Origin: Anderseniella sp963759095
Lineage (GTDB): Bacteria; Pseudomonadota; Alphaproteobacteria; Rhizobiales; Aestuariivirgaceae
Direction: 5' to 3'
Assembly (NCBI GenBank): GCA_963759095.1
Contig: CAVWYF010000050.1
Location: 12,452-76,451 of the forward strand
DNA: 64,000 nucleotides
The translations under genes were made by a program, and so were the position numbers. Of the stretch, positions 43,000 through 52,267 are shown piece by piece; within the stretch, counting starts at the first letter, position 1, and each line of letters opens with the position of its first letter. The notes under the pieces are model-generated. The model saw only the letters and a program-made list of their open reading frames with translations. It did no database searches and was not told where the DNA came from.

Positions 43000-44028
43000 A
43001 TGTGCCACAAGATGCCAGACGACGACAAGTCATATCACCAGACAGGCCTGAACGTGCACCATGACGGCGAGCGCTATCATATGCCTGCTCACAATGTGGT
43101 CAATTGCACCAGTGATCTCTGGAAGTGGCTGACTTCCGGTGAAAGGCAGGAATGGCCGAAATGGACCGACAACGATGTTCATCAGGCGCCACCGCAGCGG
43201 GTGAACGGGGATGACTTGTCAGCCACCTGGATCGGGCATGCCACGGTTTTGATACAAACCGGTGGTGTGAACATCCTGACCGACCCGTTTTTCTCGATGC
43301 GGGCCAGCCCGTTCCAGTTTGCAGGTCCCAAGCGGGTTCGCCATCCCGGCGTGGCCCTGAAAGACCTGCCACCGGTTGATCTGATACTGCTCAGTCACAA
43401 TCACTACGACCACATGGATCTGCCGGCATTGCGCAAGCTGGTCAGGCACCACGATGCCCCGATCCTCACCCCTCATGGCAATGCACGCATTGTGAACAGG
43501 TGGATACGGCAGGCCAATGTGATGGAGCGTGGCTGGCATGAACCATTTGAACATTCACCTGATGTGCTGATCACCCCGACCCCGGCGCTGCACTGGTCAA
43601 AACGCACTTTCAAGGATCGTAACAAGGCGCTGTGGTCAGCGTTCATGATCGAAGCCGGCAACCGCAAGGTGTATTTTGGCGCAGATACTGGATTTGGCAC
43701 AGGCGATCATTTCGTCCAGACCAAAACCCGGTATGGCGCACCGGACCTGGCCCTGCTGCCCATTGGAGCCTATGAACCGCGCTGGTTCATGAAGGCACAG
43801 CACATCGACCCCGATGAAGCCGCCCGCGCTCACAACTTGTTGGGCGCCACTGCGTCCATGGCCATCCATCACGCTACCATACAATTAACCGATGAGGCCA
43901 TTGACGCACCTGCCAATGCACTGCAGGCCGCCAAAGTCAAACACGGCATTGAAGATCATGCATTTCGAGCAACTTCAGTTGGCGAAACCTGGCAATTGGA
44001 CGGTCTCGCCAAGTCGTCAGAGCCGTGA
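43000..44028 (+). CDS. MBL-fold metallo-hydrolase, NAPE-PLD/UlaG-like
   Basis: About 342 residues with the metallo-beta-lactamase motif LLSHNHYDHMDLPAL, preceded by ATWIGHATVLIQTGGVNILTDP broken after the loop, and later FGADTGFG and ALLPIGAYEPRWFM. This resembles N-acyl-phosphatidylethanolamine phospholipase D relatives common in bacteria; real substrates are unknown. The start could be 43000 or 43012, with no strong ribosome site for either. Confidence 0.8.
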   Translation: MCHKMPDDDKSYHQTGLNVHHDGERYHMPAHNVVNCTSDLWKWLTSGERQEWPKWTDNDVHQAPPQRVNGDDLSATWIGHATVLIQTGGVNILTDPFFSMRASPFQFAGPKRVRHPGVALKDLPPVDLILLSHNHYDHMDLPALRKLVRHHDAPILTPHGNARIVNRWIRQANVMERGWHEPFEHSPDVLITPTPALHWSKRTFKDRNKALWSAFMIEAGNRKVYFGADTGFGTGDHFVQTKTRYGAPDLALLPIGAYEPRWFMKAQHIDPDEAARAHNLLGATASMAIHHATIQLTDEAIDAPANALQAAKVKHGIEDHAFRATSVGETWQLDGLAKSSEP

Positions 44029-44070
44029 TAGTCATAACGCCAACAAGAGATTTTCTCAGGAGAACCAGAC

Positions 44071-45231
44071 ATGTCAGCAATTATCGGTTGGGCTCATTCA
44101 CAGTTCGGCAAGCTTGAAGATGATGATCTTGAAACCATGCTGGCAAGAGTATGCAGGCAGGCCGTCGAGGATGCAGGTATCGGCTTTGATGAAGTCGATG
44201 CCATCTATGTCGGCAATTTTGGCATGTTTGAAAAGCAGTCTTTTCCGGCAGCTTTTGCACTGGATGCCGATCCGGCCCTGCGCTTCAAACCTGCAACCCG
44301 CGTTGAAAACGCCTGTGCCACCGGGTCGGCGGCGGTCCATATGGGGCTCAATGATCTTGCCTCGAAAAAATCACGCTTCGTGCTGGTGGTCGGTGCTGAA
44401 AAGATGACGTCGGCTCCAGGCAGCGTTATCGGTGATGTGCTGCTCAATGCCTCTTACCGCAAGACCGAAGCCGATACGCCGGGCGGTTTTGCCGGCGTAT
44501 TTGCCCGCATTGCAGATCTCTACTTTCAGCGCTATGGCGACCAATCGGAAGCCATGGCGCGGATTGCTGCAAAAAACCATGCCAATGGCGTCCACAATCC
44601 ATACGCCCAGATGCGCAAGGATTTCGGCTATGAGTTCTGCAACACCATCTCCGACAAGAACCCGACGGTGATCGGCGCCATTCGCAGGACCGATTGTTCG
44701 CTGGTGTCGGATGGGGCTGCGGCCATCGTCATGACCGACATTGAAACCGCCTTGCGGTTTCCCAAGGCGGTTCATTTTCGCGCTGCTGCCCATGCACAGG
44801 ATTACCTGCCCATGGCGAAACGCGACATCGTTGCGTTTGAAGGCTGCGAGCAGGCCTGGGGCAAGGCGCACCAGCAGGCAGGCACCTCGCTGGACGATCT
44901 GTCGTTCGTGGAAACCCATGACTGCTTCACCATTGCCGAACTGATCGAGTATGAAGCCATGGGCCTGACACCGAAAGGCGAAGGCGCACGCGCCATTACC
45001 GAGGGCTGGACCGCCAAGGACGGCAAGCTGCCGGTCAACCCGTCCGGCGGCCTCAAGTCGAAAGGCCATCCCATTGGTGCCACCGGCGTGTCCATGCACA
45101 TCATGGCGGCCATGCAACTGACCGACACTGCCGGCGATATGCAACTGGCAGCGCCCGAACTTGCCGGTATCTTCAATATGGGCGGTGCAGCAGTGGCCAA
45201 CTATGTGTCAATTCTTGAGCGTTTGCGCTAG
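44071..45231 (+). CDS. Thiolase-family protein (SCP2-thiolase-like)
   Basis: A 386-residue thiolase fold with RVENACATGSAAVHMG (nucleophile Cys), ETHDCFTIAELIEYEAMGL, and the glycine-rich NPSGGLKSKGHPIGATGVS. These enzymes cleave or form carbon-carbon bonds in acyl-CoAs. The motif set (ETHDCF; KGHPIGATG) is that of the SCP2-type group. GGAG 7 bases upstream of ATG. It stands alone between the hydrolase and amtB. Confidence 0.9.
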   Translation: MSAIIGWAHSQFGKLEDDDLETMLARVCRQAVEDAGIGFDEVDAIYVGNFGMFEKQSFPAAFALDADPALRFKPATRVENACATGSAAVHMGLNDLASKKSRFVLVVGAEKMTSAPGSVIGDVLLNASYRKTEADTPGGFAGVFARIADLYFQRYGDQSEAMARIAAKNHANGVHNPYAQMRKDFGYEFCNTISDKNPTVIGAIRRTDCSLVSDGAAAIVMTDIETALRFPKAVHFRAAAHAQDYLPMAKRDIVAFEGCEQAWGKAHQQAGTSLDDLSFVETHDCFTIAELIEYEAMGLTPKGEGARAITEGWTAKDGKLPVNPSGGLKSKGHPIGATGVSMHIMAAMQLTDTAGDMQLAAPELAGIFNMGGAAVANYVSILERLR

Positions 45232-45374
45232 GCAATTGCCTATATTTTAATCGACCAGATCAAGTCGTGTCGAATTCTGCATATTTTGCATGGAAATCGT
45301 GCAGAATGCATTTGCGCACGCCCTGCATTTGATTAAACCTTCAGCAAATTTGAACCTGCAGAAGGGCAAACCCA

Positions 45375-46593
45375 ATGGTAAATGGCGCCGATACGGCCTG
45401 GATTCTCACCTCAACAGCACTCGTTCTGTTCATGACACTGCCCGGCCTGGCGTTGTTTTATGCAGGCCTGGTCAGGACCCGCAACATCCTGTCGGTTCTG
45501 ATGCAGTGTGTGTCGATTGCAGCCCTCATGTCGCTGCTCTGGCTGATAGCCGGGTATTCACTGGCGTTTGCTGAAGGCTCACCCTGGGTCGGCGGTCTCG
45601 GCAAGATGATGCTGGTCAGGCGTGACGCGCGGCCAGGTGTTCGACGGCACCGGCATCCCCGAAACCCTGTTCTTCATGTTCCAGATGACATTTGCCATCA
45701 TCACCCCTGCCCTGATCGTCGGCGCTTTCGTCGAACGCATCAAGTTCTCGGCAGTGTTGTTGTTCTGCACGTTATGGCTGCTGTTGGTCTATGCACCGGT
45801 GACACACTGGGTATGGGGCGGTGGCTGGCTCGGCGCCATGGGCGTCAAGGATTTTGCCGGCGGTATCGTGGTTCACGTCACTGCCGGTGTGGCGGCCATC
45901 GTGCTGGCAGTCATGCTGGGTGCCCGTACCGGGTTTCCGTCCCATGTGCAGCCGCCACACGCGCCCTGGATGGTCATGGTCGGCGCGTCGATGCTGTGGG
46001 TCGGGTGGTTCGGCTTCAATGCCGGCAGCGCACTGTCTGCCGGTGCCGATGCGGGCATGGCCATGCTGGTGACCCATGTATCGGCCGCAACAGCAACGCT
46101 GGTGTGGATTGGCATCGAGTGGGTGCGGTTTGGAAAACCGAGCCTGGTCGGCGCCGTCACCGGCACCATTGCCGGGCTTGCAACCATCACGCCCGCGTCC
46201 GGCTTTGTCGGACCGATCGGCGGACTGACCTGCGGACTGGCGGGCGGCTTCATCTGCTATCTCGCGGTTGACGTGATCCGCAACCGCATGCGGATCGATG
46301 ACAGCCTCGATGTCATGGCCGTGCATGGTGTCGGAGGCGCAACCGGCACGCTGCTCACCGCTGTCCTGATGAGCGCCAGCCTTGGCGGTGTCGGTTTTGA
46401 CGAAGGCACCAGCGCAGGCAGCCAGTTCGTTGTGCAGCTCACCGGCGTGGCAGTGACCGCCGTCTATTGCGCAGTTGTCAGCATCATCATCGTCATGGTT
46501 GTCAAGGCAACCACCGGTTTGCGGGTCAGCGCAGATGAAGAGCGCGAAGGCCTCGACCTCGCGTCACACGGCGAAACCGGCTACAATAGCTAA
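45375..46593 (+). pseudogene. amtB: Ammonium transporter amtB, one-base frameshift
   Basis: The gene encodes a normal Amt protein in two frames. The first runs from ATG 45375 to about residue 81 (TLPGLALFYAGLVRTRNILS and on to GLGKMMLV); the second continues with GVTRGQVFDGTGIPET through the pore segments (WVWGGGWLG; DSLDVMAVHGVGGATG) to the stop. Removing the A at 45618 restores one reading frame of about 405 codons. This is a recent mutation or a sequencing error. The glnK gene follows after 26 bases. Confidence 0.85.
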
Positions 46594-46619
46594 TCCAACA
46601 GGATGCAGGAGTTCGAACG

Positions 46620-46958
46620 ATGAAATTCATCATAGCCATTATCCAGCCACACCGGCTTGACGCGGTCCGCGAGGCCCTGTCAGGCGTTGGCGTGAGTGGC
46701 ATGACTGCATCCGAGGTCAAGGGGTTTGGCCGCCAGGGCGGGCACTCGGAAATCTACCGTGGTGCCGAGTACACCGTGCACTATCTGCCGAAGGTGAAGC
46801 TCGAAATCGCCGTCAACAGCGACGTGGCGGACAAGGTCGTCGAGACCATCACCCAGGCCGGTCACACCGGCAAGATCGGTGACGGCAAGATCTTCGTGCT
46901 TGATCTGGAAAACGCCTTGCGCATCCGCACCGGCGAAACCGGATCGGACGCGCTGTAG
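46620..46958 (+). CDS. glnK: Nitrogen regulatory protein P-II
   Basis: A 112-residue PII protein with the T-loop (KGFGRQGGHSEIYRGAEYTV, including the uridylylatable Tyr51), LPKVKLEI, and the B and C loops (TGKIGDGKIFVLDLENALRIRTGETG). PII senses 2-oxoglutarate and ATP/ADP and blocks AmtB when nitrogen is plentiful. The amtB-glnK order is reversed from the common glnK-amtB. GGAG lies 8-12 bases upstream of the ATG. Confidence 0.93.
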   Translation: MKFIIAIIQPHRLDAVREALSGVGVSGMTASEVKGFGRQGGHSEIYRGAEYTVHYLPKVKLEIAVNSDVADKVVETITQAGHTGKIGDGKIFVLDLENALRIRTGETGSDAL

Positions 46959-46967
46959 CGAAGACGC

Positions 46968-49229
46968 TCAAGCGAAGGTGATTTCTTTCGACAAGGGCAG
47001 TTGGCGGATACGCTTACCGGTTGCGGCAAATATCGCATTGGCAAGCGCCGGCAGCGATGGTGGCGTGCCCGGTTCACCGGCGCCACCCATCTTGCCGGAT
47101 GCCTGAAGCACCCGCACCTCGATCTCAGGCGCCTGGTTCATGCGCATGGCATCGTAACTGTCGAAATTGCCCTGTTCGACAGCACCGTCTGCAAAAGTGA
47201 TCTCCTGTCCCATGGCGGAAGACAGACCGAAAATGATCCCGGACATCATTTGGGCTTCAAGATTTTTCGGATCAAGTGCCGTGCCGAAATCAGCAGCGCA
47301 CCAGACCTTCTCGATGCGAATGCCATCGTCGGTGTCGACCACCTGGACCACTTGCGCCACCCATGTACCAAATGACAGGCAGAATGCTACACCACGCCCA
47401 CGTGATTTTACGCCCTCTGCCGACAGCGGCGTTCCCCATCCCGACATGTCCTTCACCGCCTGTACGGCACCAACGGCGGCAGGATAGGGCTGCATCAGTT
47501 TCAGGCGCATTTCCAGCGGGTCCTGACCTGAAGAATGGGCAATTTCGTCCATGAAGCTCTCATGGAAAAACGGATTGTGCGAATGCCCCACGGAACGCCA
47601 GAAACCAACCGGTATGTCCATGTCCACGGGAATGCCGGTGACGCGATAATTGGCAAGCGCATAGGGCTGGTCCCACAAGCCGTCGACAATGGTCTTGTCA
47701 TTGCCGGGCGGCGTAATGGCGCCGGCCAGACGTCCGAACGTCGATGCGATGGGTGACTGGCTTGCCACCCTGAACACTACCGACGGCACACCCTGGCCAT
47801 CAACCACGGCCGCTGCCTCGCAGATCGCGCCGGGCCGGTACATGTCATGACGCATGTCTTCTTCCCGGGTCCATGTGACCTGCACCGGTTTGCCATCCAT
47901 CTCCTTTGCAACACGAGCCGCCAGTATCGAAAAGTCGGTTTCAAACCGCCTGCCGAAGCCGCCGCCAAGATAGGTGGAGTGGACCGAGATATCGCCTGCC
48001 GAAAGGCCAAACACCGACGCTGCCTGCGTCACAATCGACGTCGGCGCCTGATTGCCACTCCACACGGCAAGCTTGCCGTCCGTCCATTGAGCCGTGGCGT
48101 TCATCGGTTCCATGGTGGCATGTGCCAGATAGGGCGCGGTATAGCGGGCACTGATCGCCTTGCCGGATGCCGCCGCAATCGTGTCAGGCGCATCACCGTC
48201 ATTGCGCATGTTGAAGCCGCCACCTGCTTTCAAGGCAGCATCGATGCTGGCAAAGATCGCATCTGTTGTTGCGGGATAGGTCGCTTCCGCCCATTCAGGC
48301 GTGACCAGATCGGCTGCCTTGAACGCGGTCCAGGTGTTATCTGCAACCACGGCATAGCCGGTGCCAAGGTTTATCACCTTGACGACACCGGGGATTTTTT
48401 CAGCAGCCGACGCATCCATGCCGGTCATCTTTGCGCCCTGACGCGGGTTCATCCGCACCGTGGCAAACAGCATGTCAGGCAAGCGCACATCAACGCCGAA
48501 ACCTGCCTTGCCGGTGACCTTTGCCCGCATGTCGAGGCGCGGTTGCGACTTGCCGAGATAGCGCCAGTCCGCCGGGTCTTTCAGCGTAATGGTCTCAGGC
48601 ACATCCTGTTCAGCGGCTGTAGCCACCAGGTCCCCATAGGCAATGCTGCGGCCAAGCGCAGGGTCCAGCACCTTGCCGTTTTCGGTTTTGAGCGATGCCG
48701 CTGCCACCTGCCACTTGTCGGCTGCAGCAGCGATCAGCATGGCGCGTGCGGCAGCACCTGACGTGCGCATCCTGTCGAAGGCGTCGATGGTTGAACTCGA
48801 TCCGCCGGTTACCTGCATGGCAAGAAACTTCGCCACCACGCCTTGAATGTCGCGGGTCATCTCGGCCACGAAGGAATTGTCGAACACCTGGAAAGGAGCG
48901 CCTTCTTCCAGCATGGCGCGGTTGTAATAGACACTGGCAGCCGGGGCGAATTCGGTTTTCACATCTGAAAGCTCAACATCAAGCTCTTCCGCCACCAGGG
49001 CTGCCATGGTGGTCACGACACCCTGGCCCATCTCGGCACGCGGCACGATGATGGTCACCGAATTGTCAGCCGCTATCTTGACGAACGGATTGAAGACGCT
49101 TTCGCCCTTGTCGGCATCAGCCGTAAGCGGGTTCGGATACGGCGTCTTGTACATGTAGAAGCCGACCGCCACCCCGCCTGCAATTGCAGCCGATCCGATA
49201 AGGAATGTTCGCCTGAGCAGTTTTCCCAT
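46968..49229 (-). CDS. Molybdenum hydroxylase large subunit (IorB-like), Tat-exported
   Basis: A 753-residue xanthine-oxidase-family subunit. Start: ATG at 49229 giving MGKLLRRTFLIGSAAIAGG, a twin-arginine signal. Motifs: PRAEMGQGVVTTMAALVAEE, YLGGGFGRRFETD, and the catalytic Glu in KMGGAGEPGTPP. Members such as isoquinoline 1-oxidoreductase hydroxylate N-heterocycles or oxidise aldehydes. The small 2Fe-2S partner gene lies 4 bases upstream. No cytochrome subunit is adjacent. Confidence 0.9.
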   Translation of the reverse strand: MGKLLRRTFLIGSAAIAGGVAVGFYMYKTPYPNPLTADADKGESVFNPFVKIAADNSVTIIVPRAEMGQGVVTTMAALVAEELDVELSDVKTEFAPAASVYYNRAMLEEGAPFQVFDNSFVAEMTRDIQGVVAKFLAMQVTGGSSSTIDAFDRMRTSGAAARAMLIAAAADKWQVAAASLKTENGKVLDPALGRSIAYGDLVATAAEQDVPETITLKDPADWRYLGKSQPRLDMRAKVTGKAGFGVDVRLPDMLFATVRMNPRQGAKMTGMDASAAEKIPGVVKVINLGTGYAVVADNTWTAFKAADLVTPEWAEATYPATTDAIFASIDAALKAGGGFNMRNDGDAPDTIAAASGKAISARYTAPYLAHATMEPMNATAQWTDGKLAVWSGNQAPTSIVTQAASVFGLSAGDISVHSTYLGGGFGRRFETDFSILAARVAKEMDGKPVQVTWTREEDMRHDMYRPGAICEAAAVVDGQGVPSVVFRVASQSPIASTFGRLAGAITPPGNDKTIVDGLWDQPYALANYRVTGIPVDMDIPVGFWRSVGHSHNPFFHESFMDEIAHSSGQDPLEMRLKLMQPYPAAVGAVQAVKDMSGWGTPLSAEGVKSRGRGVAFCLSFGTWVAQVVQVVDTDDGIRIEKVWCAADFGTALDPKNLEAQMMSGIIFGLSSAMGQEITFADGAVEQGNFDSYDAMRMNQAPEIEVRVLQASGKMGGAGEPGTPPSLPALANAIFAATGKRIRQLPLSKEITFA

Positions 49230-49233
49230 GGAT

Positions 49234-49695
49234 CTAGGCCTCCGCCAGTTTCTTGGCAGCGGTATGGATGGCTGCCCGAATGCGCGGATAGGTGCCACAG
49301 CGGCAAAGATTGCCGGACATGGCCTCGTCGATATCCACATCGGCCGGAGTTGAATTGCCGGCCAAAAGAGCCACTGCCGACATGATCTGGCCGGACTGGC
49401 AATAGCCGCATTGCGCAACCTGATGCTCGATCCAGGCTTCCTGTACCGCATGCAGCGCACCGTCATCGCCTTCCAGCGCTTCAACGGTTGTCACCTCGCC
49501 GGCCACATCTTCCAGCGCAATGGAACACGACCGGGTTGGTTCGCCATCAATAAGTACGGTGCAGGCACCGCACATGGCTATGCCACACCCGAATTTGGTG
49601 CCGGTCAGGCCGGCAATATCGCGCAGAGCCCACAGCAGGGGCATTTCAGGGTCGGCTTCAATGGAAACCGTCTTGCCGTTGATCTTGATATCCAT
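49234..49695 (-). CDS. 2Fe-2S subunit of the molybdenum hydroxylase (IorA-like)
   Basis: A 153-residue protein with both clusters of the family: plant-type ligands in KFGCGIAMCGACTVLIDG and CSIALE, and the second cluster in QCGYCQSGQIM and LCRCGTY. It passes electrons between the molybdopterin site and an external acceptor. It precedes the large subunit by 4 bases, so the two form an operon. It has no export signal and presumably travels with the Tat-signalled partner. Confidence 0.93.
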   Translation of the reverse strand: MDIKINGKTVSIEADPEMPLLWALRDIAGLTGTKFGCGIAMCGACTVLIDGEPTRSCSIALEDVAGEVTTVEALEGDDGALHAVQEAWIEHQVAQCGYCQSGQIMSAVALLAGNSTPADVDIDEAMSGNLCRCGTYPRIRAAIHTAAKKLAEA

Positions 49696-49814
49696 GCCCG
49701 TCGCCTAAACCTCCGATGCAGCAAAATTGTGAATCTGCAGAATCAACTTTGCCATTGCTGGCTACATTTGGCACATTGTTATTGCAACTTATTTAGTCTA
49801 GTCCGCGAGTTTTC

Positions 49815-50249
49815 ATGACATCCAGCAAAGACAGTACTGCCAGGGCATGTGCCGACGCCCTTTGGGCAACCGACAATGCCTCCCAGGCTTTGGGCATGCA
49901 GCTCATTTCTGTTTCGCCCGGCAATGCCGAACTGTCCATGACAGTAAGGTCCGACATGACAAACGGCCACGGTACCTGCCACGGTGGTTTCATATTCACG
50001 CTGGCAGATTCAGCCTTTGCCTTTGCCTGCAATACCTATGATGAGAGAACGGTCGCCCAGCATGCCCAGATCACTTTCATTGCGCCGGCAAAAGCGGGAG
50101 ACAGGCTGATCGCCAGGGCCGTCGAGCGCTCACGCACCGGCCGGTCCGGCATCTACGATATCACCGTGACTCTCGAAAACGGCCAGCAGATCGCCGAGTT
50201 CCGTGGTCATTCCAGAACTGTTGGAGGCAGTATTGTCACAGCATCCTGA
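49815..50249 (+). CDS. paaI: PaaI-like acyl-CoA thioesterase
   Basis: A 144-residue hotdog-fold protein: NGHGTCHGGFIFTLADSAFAFACN carries the family motif with the catalytic Asp, and later FIAPAKAGDRLIA. PaaI removes CoA from stalled ring-hydroxylated phenylacetyl-CoA intermediates. It precedes the paaK-like gene by 29 bases. The rest of the phenylacetate pathway is not in the window. Confidence 0.88.
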   Translation: MTSSKDSTARACADALWATDNASQALGMQLISVSPGNAELSMTVRSDMTNGHGTCHGGFIFTLADSAFAFACNTYDERTVAQHAQITFIAPAKAGDRLIARAVERSRTGRSGIYDITVTLENGQQIAEFRGHSRTVGGSIVTAS

Positions 50250-50278
50250 AACATCCTTCTAGAAAACGGGACCGCGCC

Positions 50279-51587
50279 ATGCTTGATACAGCAACCTACA
50301 CCCCCATGACCGATGCCATAGAAACGGCATCGCGCGATGAAATCTCCGCGTTGCAACTGCATCGGTTGAAAACAACACTGGCGCAGGCTTACGCAAATGT
50401 TGCCCACTACACCCAGGCGTTTGACAAGGCTGGCGTCAAGCCAGACGACCTGAACGAGCTGTCGGATCTGGCGAAGTTTCCCTTCACCGTCAAAACCGAT
50501 TTGCGCGACAACTACCCGTTCGGCATGTTCGCCGTCCCGCAGGACCAGATTGCCCGCATCCACGCATCATCGGGCACCACCGGAAAACCCACCGTGGTCG
50601 GATACACGCAGGCAGATGTCGATATGTGGGCCGACGTTATGGCGCGCTCAATCCGTGCCGCCGGCGGCAGGCCAGGCATGAAATGCCACATATCCTATGG
50701 CTATGGGTTGTTCACCGGCGGGCTCGGTGCCCATTACGGTGCCGAACGTCTCGGGCTTTCGGTTATCCCGATCTCCGGCGGCATGACGGAGCGCCAGGTC
50801 CAGTTGATCCAGGATTTCCAAGCCCGAGATCATCATGATCACCCCCAGCTACATGCTGGCGGTCCTCGACGAATTCCGCAGGCAGGGCATTGATCCGCGC
50901 AAGTCTTCGCTGAAAATCGGCATTTTCGGTGCCGAACCGTGGACCAACTCCATGCGTGAAGAGATCGAGCAGGCATTTGATATGGACGCCGTCGATATCT
51001 ACGGCCTGTCGGAAGTGATCGGTCCGGGCGTCGCGCAGGAGTGCGTGGAAACCAAGGACGGCCTGCACATCTGGGAAGACCATTTCTACCCTGAAATTGT
51101 CGACCCGGAGACAGGTGAAGTCCTGCCGGATGGCGAGCAGGGCGAACTGGTATTTACCTCACTGACCAAACAGGCCTTGCCGATCATCCGCTATCGTACC
51201 CGTGACCTGACCAGGTTGCTGCCGGGAACAGCACGCAGCATGCGGCGCATGGAAAAGGTAACCGGGCGCTCCGACGACATGATGATCATTCGCGGCGTCA
51301 ACGTGTTCCCCACCCAGATCGAGGAACTGATCCTGCGCAGTGAAGGGTTGAGCCCGCATTTCTACATCGAACTGAGCAAGGCGGATCGCATGGATGCCAT
51401 GACCGTCAACGTTGAGGCATTGCCCGGTTCAGCCGCCGAAGACGTCCGCATCGGCATCGCGGCGGAACTGCAAACCCTGATCAAGAACAATATCGGCGTC
51501 ACATCGATAGTTCACGTCGTCGAACCCGAAACAATCGAGCGCTCCATGGGTAAGGCAAAACGCATTGTCGACAACCGGCCCAAATAA
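50279..51587 (+). pseudogene. paaK: Phenylacetate-CoA ligase paaK, one-base frameshift
   Basis: The first frame (ATG 50279) gives the N-terminal half with the P-loop IHASSGTTGKPTVVGYT and continues to LIQDF; the sense then moves to another frame with EIIMITPSYMLAVLDEF, FGAEPWT, IYGLSEVIGPG, RYRTRDLT and GRSDDMMIIRGVNVFPTQ. Deleting one C of the pair at 50818-50819 restores a single frame of about 435 codons. PaaK activates phenylacetate with ATP and CoA. Recent inactivation or sequencing error. Confidence 0.85.
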
Positions 51588-51607
51588 CACCGCCCAACTG
51601 CTTCGGG

Positions 51608-52255
51608 TCAGGATTTTGCCTTGAGCAGTTCCAGCGCCCGCACCACGCCGAGCCGGGGTGAACTGAGAACCGGCAGGCCGGCCTCACCCAGCAGTGGCTC
51701 TGCGATGGCCATGGACCCTTGCGCCAGGACTATGCAGTCCGGGCTGTCATTGTTGAGTTCAGCCTTGATGGTGTCAGCAATTGACGCGGCATAGGCCACC
51801 ATGTCACCTGCCTCGAAATACCGCCAGGCCGGTTGGCACATGACAACCATCGGCGCTGCTTCGCAGCCCTGCACGCAGGCCACATCATGCAGCAGGTCAA
51901 GTGTGGGTGCTTTTGTACTTTCAAGACACATGGCAACCAGCGGCCTCGCCCCATGGGAAAGAGCCGCCTGCATCAGGGCGCGATCAATTCTGATCGTCGG
52001 TGCATCATCGCTGCCTGCCGCTTCTGCAACACCGCCGATGGTCGAGCATGAGCACACCCCGACCCCGCCGTCTGCCAGGTCTCGCATGGCCGTGGTTATC
52101 ATCTCGGCCAGTTCAGGCGTCATACCGTGGTCGCGTGCCGCTTCAAGCCAGCCTTCCTCGACACGATGCCGGCGCGGCATGCCGGGTGACAATTCATCCA
52201 GCAAGGCGTCGAAGGTCGCCACGTGAACCGGGCTGGTATGCAGAAACGAAATCAT
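51608..52255 (-). CDS. Asp/Glu racemase-superfamily-like protein
   Basis: A 215-residue protein with features of the Asp/Glu/hydantoin racemase fold: an N-terminal Cys motif VCSCSTIGG and a later IVLAQGSMAIAEPLL in the place of the second catalytic motif, which in true racemases is GCTH. Only one catalytic cysteine is evident, so two-base racemisation is unlikely; an isomerase or decarboxylase-like role is possible. Gene end and start lie next to the Rieske gene on the same strand (12-base gap). Confidence 0.6.
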   Translation of the reverse strand: MISFLHTSPVHVATFDALLDELSPGMPRRHRVEEGWLEAARDHGMTPELAEMITTAMRDLADGGVGVCSCSTIGGVAEAAGSDDAPTIRIDRALMQAALSHGARPLVAMCLESTKAPTLDLLHDVACVQGCEAAPMVVMCQPAWRYFEAGDMVAYAASIADTIKAELNNDSPDCIVLAQGSMAIAEPLLGEAGLPVLSSPRLGVVRALELLKAKS

Positions 52256-52267
52256 TGCCGCGACGTA

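Noticed and set aside
45232..45374. Possible sigma54 promoter before amtB
   Set aside because: The GG and GC elements do not match the -24/-12 spacing and sequence well enough to claim it.
47847..48761. 304-codon open frame on the plus strand
   Set aside because: Antisense to the molybdenum hydroxylase gene, whose catalytic motifs are intact.
49230..49484. Extended start of the molybdenum hydroxylase large subunit
   Set aside because: The extension overlaps the 2Fe-2S subunit gene; the ATG at 49229 gives a proper Tat signal.
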